In this document: positions 23,692-32,479 of the stretch, piece by piece
How the letters are laid out: the number at the start of each line of letters is the position of its first letter
Numbering within the stretch: the first letter of the stretch is position 1
NCBI GenBank assembly: GCA_016937215.1
Contig: JAFGWI010000166.1
Span: 1-32,588 of the forward strand
Source: Spirochaetales bacterium
GTDB lineage: Bacteria > Spirochaetota > Spirochaetia > SZUA-6 > JAFGRV01
Direction: 5' to 3'
DNA length: 32,588 bases
The notes under the pieces: model-generated
Seen by the model: the letters and a program-made list of their open reading frames with translations, nothing else
The model's database searches: none
What the model was told of the DNA's origin: nothing
Translations under genes and position numbers: made by a program

Positions 23692-25338
23692 ATGAAAAAA
23701 AAATTAGTGCTTATTTTCCTCACGATGTTATTGTTATCAGGGCTTTCGGCAATGGCCGCCGAACTGGGCGATGTTAACACCAGCGGCCGGGTTGACATTG
23801 TTGACGGGCTTTTAATTGCCCAATATTATGTCAAACTTGTACCTGAAAATTTTGACGCGTCTGTGGCTGATGTGAACGACGACCAGCTGATCAATATTGT
23901 GGATTCACTCTTAATCGCCCAGCTTTATGTTGGCCTGATCAGTGAATTGCCGGGCAAAAAAGTCTCGCTTTATACAATTGAGGCCGAAACAGGTTTTTGC
24001 AGCAACGGAGTTGTTGAATCCGAATATTCCGGGTTTTCCGGCACAGGCTATGTGAATACAACCAATGTTGCCGGGAGCTATCTCGACTACCGGCTTAGAG
24101 CCTCGGAAGATGGGTCGGCTAAAATCCTGCTTTACTATGCCAATGGCGGAAGTTCGTCAAGGCCCATGGGTGTTGAGATAAACAGCGCCTCCCAAAAACC
24201 GGACATGGTTTTTGCCGCAACAAATGCTTGGGATAACTGGCAGGTCGAGGAAAAACAAATACCCTTAAAGGCCGGTGAAAATCTGCTTAAAATAACTTCC
24301 CTTAGCGACGATGGCGCGCCCAATCTTGACCGTATTGAAATCAGTTTTTCAGGCAGCATTAGCATCCCCCAGCCAACCGAGGCACCGACACCTGCCCCTA
24401 TCAGTTACGACCTGGTTGTCGCGAAAGACGGCAGCGGCCAATATCATTCCGTCCAAAAGGCGATTGACGCGGCTCCCAATAACAGAACATCCTGGTACAC
24501 CATTTTTATTAAAAACGGTGTGTACCATGAAGTTATCACTATTCCTGCAGCCAAAACCTATTTACAGCTGATAGGCGAAAATACCAACAATACGATTTTG
24601 CAATTCAATAATTACGCGGGCATAACCGGCACTACCAACTCGGCCAGTGTGTTTGCCAATTCCAATAATTTTTTGGCCATGAATTTGACCTTTGAAAACA
24701 GCTTTGACTATAACAGCTCCACTGCCCAGGATAAACAGGCAGTCGCCCTTTCCGCGGGCGGTCATGGTCAAATTTTTTTAAATTGCCGGATGATAGGTTA
24801 TCAGGACACCTTGATGCTCCGAAACAAAGGCCGCTCTTATTTTCAGAATTGCTTTATCCAGGGGCATGTTGATTTTATTTTCGGCGACGGCACAGCAGTG
24901 TTCAAGGATTGTGAAATTCGTTCACGTAACCGAGCCGGTTCCAGCATTGCAGCGCCCTCCACTTTCAGCTCCACCAGCTACGGTTTAATTTTCATGAACT
25001 GCCGCCTTACGGCAGACTCGGGTTTGGCATCAAACAGCGTTTATCTGGGTCGCCCCTGGCACCCTTCAAGCGCGACAGAAGCAGTTAAATCTAATGCCCT
25101 ATTTATTTACTGTCAGATGGGAAGCCACATTCATCAAAAGGGTTGGACATCCATGAGCGGCGTGAATCCTGAAACCGAAAGGCTATGGGAATACAGTAAC
25201 AGCGGAAGCGGCGCGGTGATCAATTCATCACGACCCCAGCTTTCGAGCAACGACGCGGCCAAATACACGGTCGCCAATATTCTCGGCGCTTCGGATAACT
25301 GGAATCCCGAGGCTATCATAGCTGCTCTGATTAACTGA
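23692..25338 (+). CDS. Secreted pectinesterase (CE8) with N-terminal dockerin repeats and CBM35/6-like domain
   Basis: A 548-residue exported enzyme that would remove methyl groups from pectin. It has a signal peptide (1-23) and two dockerin-type repeats (25-45, GDVNTSGRVDIVDGLLIA; 59-79, ADVNDDQLINIVDSLLIA). Their calcium loops are less perfect than in the gene at 19454: S replaces D in the first and Q replaces G in the second. A beta-sandwich carbohydrate-binding module of CBM35/6 type (about 94-222) and a proline/threonine linker follow. The CE8 beta-helix (about 239-540) has the catalytic set Q349, Q371-D372 (YQDTL), D394 (GHVDFIFG) and R454 (YLGRPW). All active-site residues are present. 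AAAGGAG lies 12 bases before the ATG, a little far. TATTAT near 23645 could be a -10. Confidence 0.93.
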   Translation: MKKKLVLIFLTMLLLSGLSAMAAELGDVNTSGRVDIVDGLLIAQYYVKLVPENFDASVADVNDDQLINIVDSLLIAQLYVGLISELPGKKVSLYTIEAETGFCSNGVVESEYSGFSGTGYVNTTNVAGSYLDYRLRASEDGSAKILLYYANGGSSSRPMGVEINSASQKPDMVFAATNAWDNWQVEEKQIPLKAGENLLKITSLSDDGAPNLDRIEISFSGSISIPQPTEAPTPAPISYDLVVAKDGSGQYHSVQKAIDAAPNNRTSWYTIFIKNGVYHEVITIPAAKTYLQLIGENTNNTILQFNNYAGITGTTNSASVFANSNNFLAMNLTFENSFDYNSSTAQDKQAVALSAGGHGQIFLNCRMIGYQDTLMLRNKGRSYFQNCFIQGHVDFIFGDGTAVFKDCEIRSRNRAGSSIAAPSTFSSTSYGLIFMNCRLTADSGLASNSVYLGRPWHPSSATEAVKSNALFIYCQMGSHIHQKGWTSMSGVNPETERLWEYSNSGSGAVINSSRPQLSSNDAAKYTVANILGASDNWNPEAIIAALIN

Positions 25339-25683
25339 TTAATAGCAATGCGTTCTCATTATACTTATTTTGAAACTATTCTGTAGGTTTAAAAAATGTT
25401 TTCCGATGTCATTCTGAGGAGGTTCGATGAAGAAACTAACCTGTCTTAGCTGGTAAGAGGCCGATCATGCGCGCAAACACTTTGAACGCTGAAAACAAGG
25501 TAAGGCGTTTCCATTCAACTAAGATTCTTCACTTCACTGCATTAAACCGCACTGCGTTAAGAATAATTACGGTGTGCCTGCTGAATAATTACCTTATTTT
25601 AAAAAAACTAAAAACCCGATTTCCCGGGTTTTTAGTATTAATAAACCTTAAATCTCATAGCCTATTTGTTTGCAGCAAGTCGA
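25339..25683. other. Gene-free region between convergent genes
   Basis: No gene is credible here. Visible are a GTCATTCTGAGGAGG fragment at 25409 like the GTCAT repeats, a reverse-oriented AGATTCTTCACTTCACTGC at 25521-25539, a direct repeat GAATAATTAC (25561-25570 and 25583-25592), and a bidirectional terminator (25608-25635). Confidence 0.6.
25608..25635. terminator. Bidirectional terminator between the pectinesterase and DUF389 genes
   Basis: CTAAAAACCCG and CGGGTTTTTAG form a perfect 11-base stem around ATTTCC. The A run on one arm and the T run on the other let it serve both converging genes. Confidence 0.85.
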
Positions 25684-26970
25684 TCAGGGGCGCTTTAGAT
25701 AAGCAGGCATAATCAAGTTCCGGCCCTTTTGAACATCCTCAAGGCTCTGTATCACAAAAACATCCAATTCAACAAGAACATTAACCCTTTCGTTGATTTT
25801 CTTTTTCCAGCCTTCAAGGGTTTCAGCGGTGATATAATCTCCTAGCAGAATCACCTCAACATGTTGTGGCTCCTGATCCAAGACCCGAAAGGAGTAAATC
25901 CGATTATTATCAAGGTCAGATTTTATGATTTGCAGAATTTGTTCCTGCTGGTAATTGTTTTTCGCGGCCTTGATGGTAAAAAACACAAGGGGAACGGCAA
26001 TAATGGCAAGTAAAACAAGGGTCAACACAAGTTGTCCCAGAGCCCGCAATCTGGCTTTATTAAATTCTTCCTGGTTTTCCGCCTGAGGATGAAGCCTGAC
26101 AAGATAAAAAACAATAAGGGCCGCGAGTGAAATCCCTGTCAGGTTTATCCCGAACAACATCACAGCGCCCAAGGCAATATCCCAGCGCATAAGACCAATT
26201 CCTATTCCAACAGTGCATAAGGGCGGCATCAAGGCCACAGAAATGGCCACACCCGGAATAGCTGAGGATACTTTATTATTCACATAGGAATAAGCCCCGA
26301 TAAAGCCGCAAAAAATGGCAACAAAAATATCGAATAAGGTCGGATGGGTGCGGCCCAGCATTTCATCGGTAACAACAATACCGGGTGTGATGGCACTTAA
26401 CAAGGAAGTGACCGCAAGGACTAAAATTATTCCTTTTAACAGGGTGGACAGGGCTTCTCGAATCGTCCGGCCCGAACCCCAGAGCATACCAGCGGAGAAA
26501 CCAAAAATCGGGCCCATCAAAGGCGCGACAATCATGGCTCCAATAATTGTGGCTGGCGAATTCTGATAAAGCCCAAGGGTGGCAATCAGGCAGGAAAGAA
26601 TTAGCAGCACATAATACTCCACCCTGTCTGTCGCGCCGGCAACCACGGTTTCGTAGGCAGAATATTTTTCTATCAGTTTGCCTTTTTGTGTCTTGTATAA
26701 ACGGTACTGATCTATCAGCCCGCCAAGTCCAAAGGCTGATTTTTGACGGGTTTCTTTTAGCGCGGGATCAGTTAGAAACTGAAAAAATGTCTTTTTAATA
26801 CATTTTTCACGGTCTTCCTTGATTTCCTGTATTAGCTTGTCACTTTCATCTTGTTTTGACACTGAAGCTTTTTCTTTGGATTTTTTAATCCCGGTTTTAT
26901 CTTTTAAATCCTTGCTTTCTTTATTGTCGTTGTTTTCCAGATTATTTTTAGAAACCATGTCTTTTGCCAT
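25684..26970 (-). CDS. DUF389 / TIGR00341 family integral membrane protein
   Basis: A 428-residue protein with a highly charged cytoplasmic N-terminus (1-95, rich in K, E and D), followed by a membrane domain of about six segments (about 118-345). IGAMIVAPLMGPIFGFSAGM is the family hallmark, with a second glycine/proline-rich segment at SSAIPGVAISVALMPPLCTV. The last 75 residues form a small soluble domain. The biochemical role of DUF389 proteins is not settled. The start is supported by AAAGGAGAG before ATG 26970. It stands alone, and the terminator at 25608-25635 follows. A TATACT at 27030-27025 on the minus strand may be its -10; no clear -35 was found. Confidence 0.88.
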   Translation of the reverse strand: MAKDMVSKNNLENNDNKESKDLKDKTGIKKSKEKASVSKQDESDKLIQEIKEDREKCIKKTFFQFLTDPALKETRQKSAFGLGGLIDQYRLYKTQKGKLIEKYSAYETVVAGATDRVEYYVLLILSCLIATLGLYQNSPATIIGAMIVAPLMGPIFGFSAGMLWGSGRTIREALSTLLKGIILVLAVTSLLSAITPGIVVTDEMLGRTHPTLFDIFVAIFCGFIGAYSYVNNKVSSAIPGVAISVALMPPLCTVGIGIGLMRWDIALGAVMLFGINLTGISLAALIVFYLVRLHPQAENQEEFNKARLRALGQLVLTLVLLAIIAVPLVFFTIKAAKNNYQQEQILQIIKSDLDNNRIYSFRVLDQEPQHVEVILLGDYITAETLEGWKKKINERVNVLVELDVFVIQSLEDVQKGRNLIMPAYLKRP

Positions 26971-27054
26971 CTATTCTCTCCTTTAATGAATCCTCATGTT
27001 TCCGGATAAACCATAAATTAATTCAGTATAGCATAGACACATCAATTGATCGTT

Positions 27055-27822
27055 TCAGAAATATTTAGGTAACAAGATCAGATTACTTTCGGATTTATCA
27101 TCCTTAATCATATAACGGCGAGGTGTTTCGATCAAATAGCGAAAAAGTTTCTGATGATCGCCTTCTTCAAAATGAGTGAATTTTATACCAAGGTCCTTTT
27201 CATTATCAACCACCAGACAACTGATATTGATAATGTCCCTGCCAATTCGCATGGAACATTCATGGATTTCCGTACCAGGAACCAATACTATATTTCTTTG
27301 TTCGTTATGGGGCTTAAAGCGCATTCCCTGAATGGACAAATCAACAGGTTGGCCGTGAATCAGGACCTTGTCTTTGGGGTGAAAAAACATCAGATCGATC
27401 GAGTCGCTTCTATCTACCACAAAACGGCTGAATTTGCGGTTGTCCGGCAGGTTCTTGTAGCGCCGAAAAATCTCCTCCAGCTGAAAAATAATGCGTTTGT
27501 CATTAATATTATCGGTTACAATACCATTGGCATCGAGATATATAGCCTTGGAAGCTTCTTCAAAATCAAAACGCGCGTCACTCAATAGAATAAAGATGGT
27601 TCTGAGTTTGGATTTATGTTCACGAACCAGTTTTAAAAGAGGCTTCCAGTGGCGGGGGTAATCGGCCGCGTGAAAAATAACCACATCATAATCAAAGTCC
27701 TCGATACGCTCAATCACCAATACTGGATCTTGATAATAAACCAAGTCAAAACCAATTGGCGAGAAATGAAAATCGAGGATTTTACGGAGCTCCTCTTCAT
27801 AGGAGATTAAAAGGAGTTTCAT
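27055..27822 (-). CDS. PilZ-domain c-di-GMP receptor with degenerate receiver domain
   Basis: A 255-residue cytoplasmic protein. Residues 1-122 have the secondary-structure pattern of a response-regulator receiver (MKLLLISYEEELRKILDFHF, then YDVVIFHAAD), but the phosphoacceptor position is H51 rather than Asp. Phosphorylation is therefore unlikely, and the domain is probably a docking or pseudo-receiver module. Residues 125-235 form a PilZ domain with both c-di-GMP motifs intact: R129-K-F-S-R133 (RxxxR) and D161-L-S-I-Q-G166 (D/NxSxxG). Spirochaetes use PilZ proteins in motility and virulence control, but the target here is unknown. The start overlaps the upstream gene's stop as TAATG, with GAGGA seven bases before, so translation is coupled. 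Confidence 0.88.
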   Translation of the reverse strand: MKLLLISYEEELRKILDFHFSPIGFDLVYYQDPVLVIERIEDFDYDVVIFHAADYPRHWKPLLKLVREHKSKLRTIFILLSDARFDFEEASKAIYLDANGIVTDNINDKRIIFQLEEIFRRYKNLPDNRKFSRFVVDRSDSIDLMFFHPKDKVLIHGQPVDLSIQGMRFKPHNEQRNIVLVPGTEIHECSMRIGRDIINISCLVVDNEKDLGIKFTHFEEGDHQKLFRYLIETPRRYMIKDDKSESNLILLPKYF

Positions 27823-28772
27823 TATTCGGTCCTCATGGCGCCGACATCATAATCCACTATTATCCAGTATTTGTCCTGGTATTCCAGGTAATAGGTATAG
27901 GGCTTGATCGCCGTGTAATCATCGTATTCAAAACGCAGTTCAGCCACTACCGTGCCCTGCCTCGGAGTGTATTGGGTTTGAAGTATTCTAAACTGTTGGG
28001 GAATCTGGAGAATTTCCTTTTCTATTTTTTCTTCCATGAGTTCCAGTCGAAACTGTTTGATCATGGCTTCCCGTTCTGCCAAAGATTTCTGACGGAATTG
28101 AGAGGACCGCACAGGGTTTTTCAGCAAAAGCTTTTCCAGATCCAAATAGAGAAAAAACTTCTCCCACTGGGACCTCTGACGGGCATTAATGGTGTATTCC
28201 ACCACCCGGTCAGGCGAAAGCTCGGAACGCTGCAAGGGATTACCTGTATCCGGCTCTATCACCTGTTCCATTTCCTTAAGCATTAGCGGCGGCCTGATAT
28301 GCAGTATCAGTTTGTTGGAAACAAGCCGCTCATTCATATTCATCGAAGCCAATTGGGGATAGAAAAGCCCTTGAACAACATACATTCCAGCTTCGGAAAA
28401 CTCGGCATAATCGGTCAAAAGCACCTTAAAACCATACTCCTCGCCAGGTTCAAGGCTCATATCTTTATAGAACACCGGTTGATTTGAATTTCGTTCTATG
28501 ATAAATTTCTCCGCGTGGTCGAGTTTCAGATTGGTCGGGGTCATGACCTCGAAATCCAGGTTAAAAAAAGGCGAACTTGAATCCTTAAATTGATAGGTCT
28601 GGGATGACTTATTCATGATCTGGATTTTAATCTCGATTTCAGTCTGATTCAAATAATATATCCGCTTGTTAAAAAAGCTGATGGAGAATTCTACTCCATT
28701 AGAATTTTGACTAAAGAGAAAGGCCTGTATAAACAGGCAGAAAAGGATTGTTAACATCAATATTTTTTTCAT
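27822..28772 (-). CDS. Exported protein of unknown function, BsuPI-like N-terminal domain
   Basis: About 316 residues with a clear signal peptide (MKKILMLTILFCLFIQAFLF). Residues 25-145 look like a beta-sandwich similar to the BsuPI-type/Ig-like domain (SISFFNKRIYYLNQTEIEIK, then MSLEPGEEYGFKVLL and GMYVVQGLFYP). The C-terminal half is helical and charged (RQRSQWEKFFLYLDLEKLLL), then beta-rich near the end (YYLEYQDKYWIIVDYD), reminiscent of small nuclear-transport-factor-like folds, though I cannot claim this. I prefer ATG 28772 for a standard signal peptide; ATG 28781 is possible, and neither has a ribosome binding site. It overlaps the PilZ gene by one base, so the two are co-expressed, and it is divergent from mfd across about 33 bases. 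Confidence 0.8.
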   Translation of the reverse strand: MKKILMLTILFCLFIQAFLFSQNSNGVEFSISFFNKRIYYLNQTEIEIKIQIMNKSSQTYQFKDSSSPFFNLDFEVMTPTNLKLDHAEKFIIERNSNQPVFYKDMSLEPGEEYGFKVLLTDYAEFSEAGMYVVQGLFYPQLASMNMNERLVSNKLILHIRPPLMLKEMEQVIEPDTGNPLQRSELSPDRVVEYTINARQRSQWEKFFLYLDLEKLLLKNPVRSSQFRQKSLAEREAMIKQFRLELMEEKIEKEILQIPQQFRILQTQYTPRQGTVVAELRFEYDDYTAIKPYTYYLEYQDKYWIIVDYDVGAMRTE

Positions 28773-28805
28773 TATGGACATCTTAATACATTTTCGGTCA
28801 AAACT

Positions 28806-31800
28806 GTGAGAAAATTTATCAATCGTATTGCAGAAAAATTATATAAATACCCGCCTTTTCGTGAATTAAGTGGAGCCTTGTCACAAAACCGCTTCCCCCT
28901 TTCACTCAAAGGGCTGCCTAATTCCATGATTCCCCTGTTCGCGGAAATCATTTCCGACCTTTTCGGGTCGATTGTTTTTGTTTTTCCAACAGAAAAGGAA
29001 GCTGGCAACTCCTTTAGCGAACTGGAATCACTGTCCGCAAGGCCCACACACCTTTTCCCAGGTTGGGGAGTGGCCCCCTATAAAGATATTTCTCCGCTTA
29101 ATTCGGTTTTTTGTGACCGTGCACTTATATTATCAAAAATAATGGATTCTGAAAAGTCCGTGCTTTTTACTTCCCATAGAGCCCTGATGGGTATTTTGCC
29201 GGATCCTTCTTTTTTCAAGTCCTGTCAACGCACCATTAAAAAGGGCGATGAACTTTCACTGGGTGATCTGGCAGAATTTCTTGTATCCTTGGGCTATTTG
29301 AGAGTACCTCGCGTCAGTCTTCGTGGTGAATTTGCCCTTCGAGGTGAGGTTATTGATATTTTCATACCAGGAAATTCTTATGCCTGCCGTATTGTTTCAC
29401 AGTATGATGAAGTGGAGCACATCAAATCCTTTGATCCCTACAGCCAGGCCTCCATTGATGAGCTGGAAAGCCTGACTCTTTTTCCCCTGCGGGAAGTGCT
29501 TTTCACCCCTGACCGGCTGGAAATTCTGGGTGAAAATCTGAAATCCACCGGTGTCTCGCCAGAAGCGATTAAGCAGCTTTTGAATAATCTGGGTGAAACC
29601 AGCGAAGCGCCTGGCAGCGAGACTTATTTTCCTTTGTGCTTTGAACAAAAACATTCGCTTTTTGATTATCTGCCACAGGATACCATGGTCGTCATGGTGG
29701 AGCCCCAACGTATTAAGCAGACCCAGAGCGCGGTCCACAAGGAATATGAAACCCTCTATTACAAACTCAAAAAAGATGACCCCCTGCTTCCCAAACCAAA
29801 AGACCTGATCTGGGACGAAAGCATCATCACTCACTACCCGAAACAACTGTGGCTCTCACCCCTTTCAGAAGAACACAGCAGCAACAGCCATAGCATCCAT
29901 TTCAAAGCCGAAGCCGGCCGATCCTTTTTCGGTAATTTTTCCTTTTTAAAAGAAGAAATCGCTAATCTCATATCAGTGGGTTATCATATATCAGTCTGCG
30001 CTTCATCGGAGCCCCAGGCCCAACGGCTTTCCGCCATTCTCAAGGATTTTAATATTGAAATCTTTACCGAAGGCCTGGCTTCAGGCTTCTCTATTCCTGA
30101 CATCAAGGAAATGGTTATCTCGGAAAACGAGATTTTCGGCCGTAAAAAGCGCATGCCCAAGGCCCTTAAAACCGCCCGGAGCAAGCCCATCGACAGCTTT
30201 GTTGACCTGGAAGTGGGCGACTACGTGGTGCACATCAATTATGGAATCGGCCTTTACCGCGGCATCGAACGCATCAAAACCTCCTACACCGAGCGCGACT
30301 ACATTCACCTGGAATACGCCGACGCTGAGATGATTTACATCCCCATCGAGCAGGTAAACCTGATTCAGCGCTACATCGCCCAGGAAGGAAAAAGCGCCAA
30401 GCTTGACAAAATCGGCGGCAAAAGCTGGGAAGGCCGTAAGCAAAAGGTCAAAAAATCGGTAGAGGACCTGGCGGACATGCTGGTGGCCCTTTATGCGGAA
30501 CGAGAAAAAACCTCGGGCTTTGCCTACGAAGAAGATACTGACTGGCAAAAGGAATTCGAAGCCGGCTTCCCCTATGAAGAAACCGAAGACCAGCTCCGCT
30601 GTATTGATGAAGTCAAAAGGGACATGGAATCGGCCCGTCCCATGGACCGCCTGGTTTGCGGCGATGTGGGCTACGGTAAAACCGAAATCGCCCTCAGGGC
30701 TGCCTTTAAAGCCGTTATGGGCGGCCGCCAGGTAGCTATTTTGGCTCCAACCACCATTCTGGTTGAACAGCATTTTGAAAATTTCTGCGCCCGCATGGAA
30801 AAATTCCCTATTAACATCGCCATGCTCTCGCGATTTAAGAACAAAGCCGAAATAAGGGAAATCCTGAAAAAAACCGAGTCAGGTGATATTGATATTGTCA
30901 TTGGCACACACCGTCTGGTGCAAAAGGACGTGAAATTCAAACGCCTGGGGCTTCTGGTTATTGACGAAGAGCAGCGCTTTGGCGTCAAACACAAGGAAAG
31001 GCTCAAAGAGCTAAAAACCAATGTGGATTGCCTCACCCTGTCAGCCACACCCATACCGCGAACACTCCACATGTCATTGATGAAAATAAGGGACATGTCG
31101 ATTCTGTCCACACCGCCCCAGAACAGGCTGCCCATCGAAACCTTTATCGAAGAATTTGACGAGGAAATTATCGCCAAAGCCATACGCCGGGAAGTGGAAC
31201 GGGGCGGCCAGGTCTTTTACCTCCACAACCGGGTGGAAACCCTGCCCCAGACCCACGCTTTTCTCAGCGCCCTGGTGCCGGAATACGCTGTAGACATAGG
31301 CCACGGCCAAATGTCGGGCCACGACCTGGAAGATGTGATGCACCGCTTTATTCACGGCCAGTTCGACATCCTATTATCCACCACCATCATTGAAAACGGC
31401 CTGGACATCCCCAACGTCAACACCATTATCATCGATCGGGCTGACATGTTCGGCATCAGTCAGCTCTACCAGCTCCGCGGCCGGGTGGGACGCTCGGGCA
31501 CAGCCGCCTACGCTTACCTGCTTTACCCAAAGGCCCGGAACCTCACGGAAATCGCCATGAAACGCCTTCGCATTATCTCGGACTACACCGAACTGGGATC
31601 AGGCTTTAAAGTCGCCTTAAAGGACCTGGAAATCCGCGGCGCCGGCAACCTCCTGGGCCGGGAACAATCGGGCGACATCCTGGCCGTTGGCTTTGACATG
31701 TACCTCAAACTCCTGGACGAAGCCATCCGCGAGCGGGGCAACGACAAAACCCCGCGCATCGAAGACGTATACCTGGAACTGGAATACTCTGGCTTCATCC

Positions 31801-32201
31801 CCGACAGCTATATCTGTGACTCCATGGAAAAAATGGAAGTCTACAAACGCATCGCCTCGGTGGCCAGCCGGGAAGAATGCGACCGCCTCTACAGCGAAAT
31901 CGCCGACCGCTTCGGCCCCATACCCGACGAAGTAGCCAGCATCTTCTCGATCTCGGAAATCCGCATCATCTGCCAGGAACTCTACATCGCCACCCTGAAA
32001 GAACGAAGCGGCCTGGTGACCATCGAGTTCTCCCAACTCTCCCACATCTCGGTGGACAAGGTCCTCCGCCTGATCCGCGAAAGCGGCGGCCGGGTCTACC
32101 TGGACAACAACCGCCCCCAGTGCCTGTTCATGAAAATCCAGAACATCGGCCTCAAGGAAAAATCGGAATACATCCGCGACCTGCTCTCCCGCATTGTTTA
32201 G
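28806..32201 (+). CDS. mfd: Transcription-repair coupling factor Mfd
   Basis: An 1131-residue DNA translocase that removes stalled RNA polymerase and recruits UvrA. The N-terminal UvrB-like modules occupy about 1-350 (FPTEKEAGNSFSELESLSAR, then HLFPGWGVAPYKDISPLNS). The CarD-like polymerase-interaction domain starts at LEVGDYVVHINYGIGLYRGI (468-487). The motor has Walker A GDVGYGKT (619-626), IGTHRLVQ, Walker B DEEQRFGVKH (720-729), SATPIPRTLHMSL and the QLRGRVGRSG motif. The TRCF C-terminal domain (about 995-1095) contains LELEYSGFIPDSYI. The length is normal. The start is GTG 28806 without a ribosome binding site; later starts would cut the UvrB-like domain. Base composition changes sharply inside the gene (see findings). 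Confidence 0.97.
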   Translation: MRKFINRIAEKLYKYPPFRELSGALSQNRFPLSLKGLPNSMIPLFAEIISDLFGSIVFVFPTEKEAGNSFSELESLSARPTHLFPGWGVAPYKDISPLNSVFCDRALILSKIMDSEKSVLFTSHRALMGILPDPSFFKSCQRTIKKGDELSLGDLAEFLVSLGYLRVPRVSLRGEFALRGEVIDIFIPGNSYACRIVSQYDEVEHIKSFDPYSQASIDELESLTLFPLREVLFTPDRLEILGENLKSTGVSPEAIKQLLNNLGETSEAPGSETYFPLCFEQKHSLFDYLPQDTMVVMVEPQRIKQTQSAVHKEYETLYYKLKKDDPLLPKPKDLIWDESIITHYPKQLWLSPLSEEHSSNSHSIHFKAEAGRSFFGNFSFLKEEIANLISVGYHISVCASSEPQAQRLSAILKDFNIEIFTEGLASGFSIPDIKEMVISENEIFGRKKRMPKALKTARSKPIDSFVDLEVGDYVVHINYGIGLYRGIERIKTSYTERDYIHLEYADAEMIYIPIEQVNLIQRYIAQEGKSAKLDKIGGKSWEGRKQKVKKSVEDLADMLVALYAEREKTSGFAYEEDTDWQKEFEAGFPYEETEDQLRCIDEVKRDMESARPMDRLVCGDVGYGKTEIALRAAFKAVMGGRQVAILAPTTILVEQHFENFCARMEKFPINIAMLSRFKNKAEIREILKKTESGDIDIVIGTHRLVQKDVKFKRLGLLVIDEEQRFGVKHKERLKELKTNVDCLTLSATPIPRTLHMSLMKIRDMSILSTPPQNRLPIETFIEEFDEEIIAKAIRREVERGGQVFYLHNRVETLPQTHAFLSALVPEYAVDIGHGQMSGHDLEDVMHRFIHGQFDILLSTTIIENGLDIPNVNTIIIDRADMFGISQLYQLRGRVGRSGTAAYAYLLYPKARNLTEIAMKRLRIISDYTELGSGFKVALKDLEIRGAGNLLGREQSGDILAVGFDMYLKLLDEAIRERGNDKTPRIEDVYLELEYSGFIPDSYICDSMEKMEVYKRIASVASREECDRLYSEIADRFGPIPDEVASIFSISEIRIICQELYIATLKERSGLVTIEFSQLSHISVDKVLRLIRESGGRVYLDNNRPQCLFMKIQNIGLKEKSEYIRDLLSRIV

Positions 32202-32213
32202 GTTTTAAAAATA

Positions 32214-32444
32214 TTTTGGGCGTTGCCCGGGAACAGGGCCTTCATATGAAAGTGTCGCGATTATAGATCAACCTGTTCCCGGGCCGGGCTTTAAGGATGC
32301 ATGGCTGAGCAGCAAATCGAAGATTTGTGACCAGGCCCGGGGCTCCGCTTTGCTCCGAAGTCCTCGCCTGCCAATTGGGCAGGCTCCGGGCTTCAGGGTG
32401 TTGTTTTTGAAAAAACAACACCCTGCCCCTGCAATCCCTAACGC
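32214..32444 (-). repeat. Structured intergenic repeat, copy 7 (complete)
   Basis: Read on the minus strand: GCGTTAGGGATTGCAGG, a 32-base hairpin (32425-32394, arm CAGGGTGTTG), a GCCTGCC/GGCAGGC hairpin (32384-32366), GGAGCAAAGCGGAGC and AAAGCCCGGCCCGGG. A perfect 12-base terminal stem follows (CCCGGGAACAGG, 32283-32272, with 32237-32226), then GGGCAACGCCCAAAA. A GAGCA-stem-GAA module is embedded in the opposite direction (32307-32332). Confidence 0.87.
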
Positions 32445-32479
32445 GGAAAAACGCAAAAATCCTTCATGATAAAAAAAAA

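Noticed and set aside
27756-28286. 176-codon open frame antisense to the exported and PilZ proteins
   Set aside because: It overlaps two well-supported genes with ribosome signals, and its translation looks like low-quality hydrophobic shadow sequence.
30081-30773. 230-codon open frame antisense to mfd
   Set aside because: It is a shadow of GC-rich mfd codons; the sense frame encodes the conserved polymerase-binding domain and the start of the motor.
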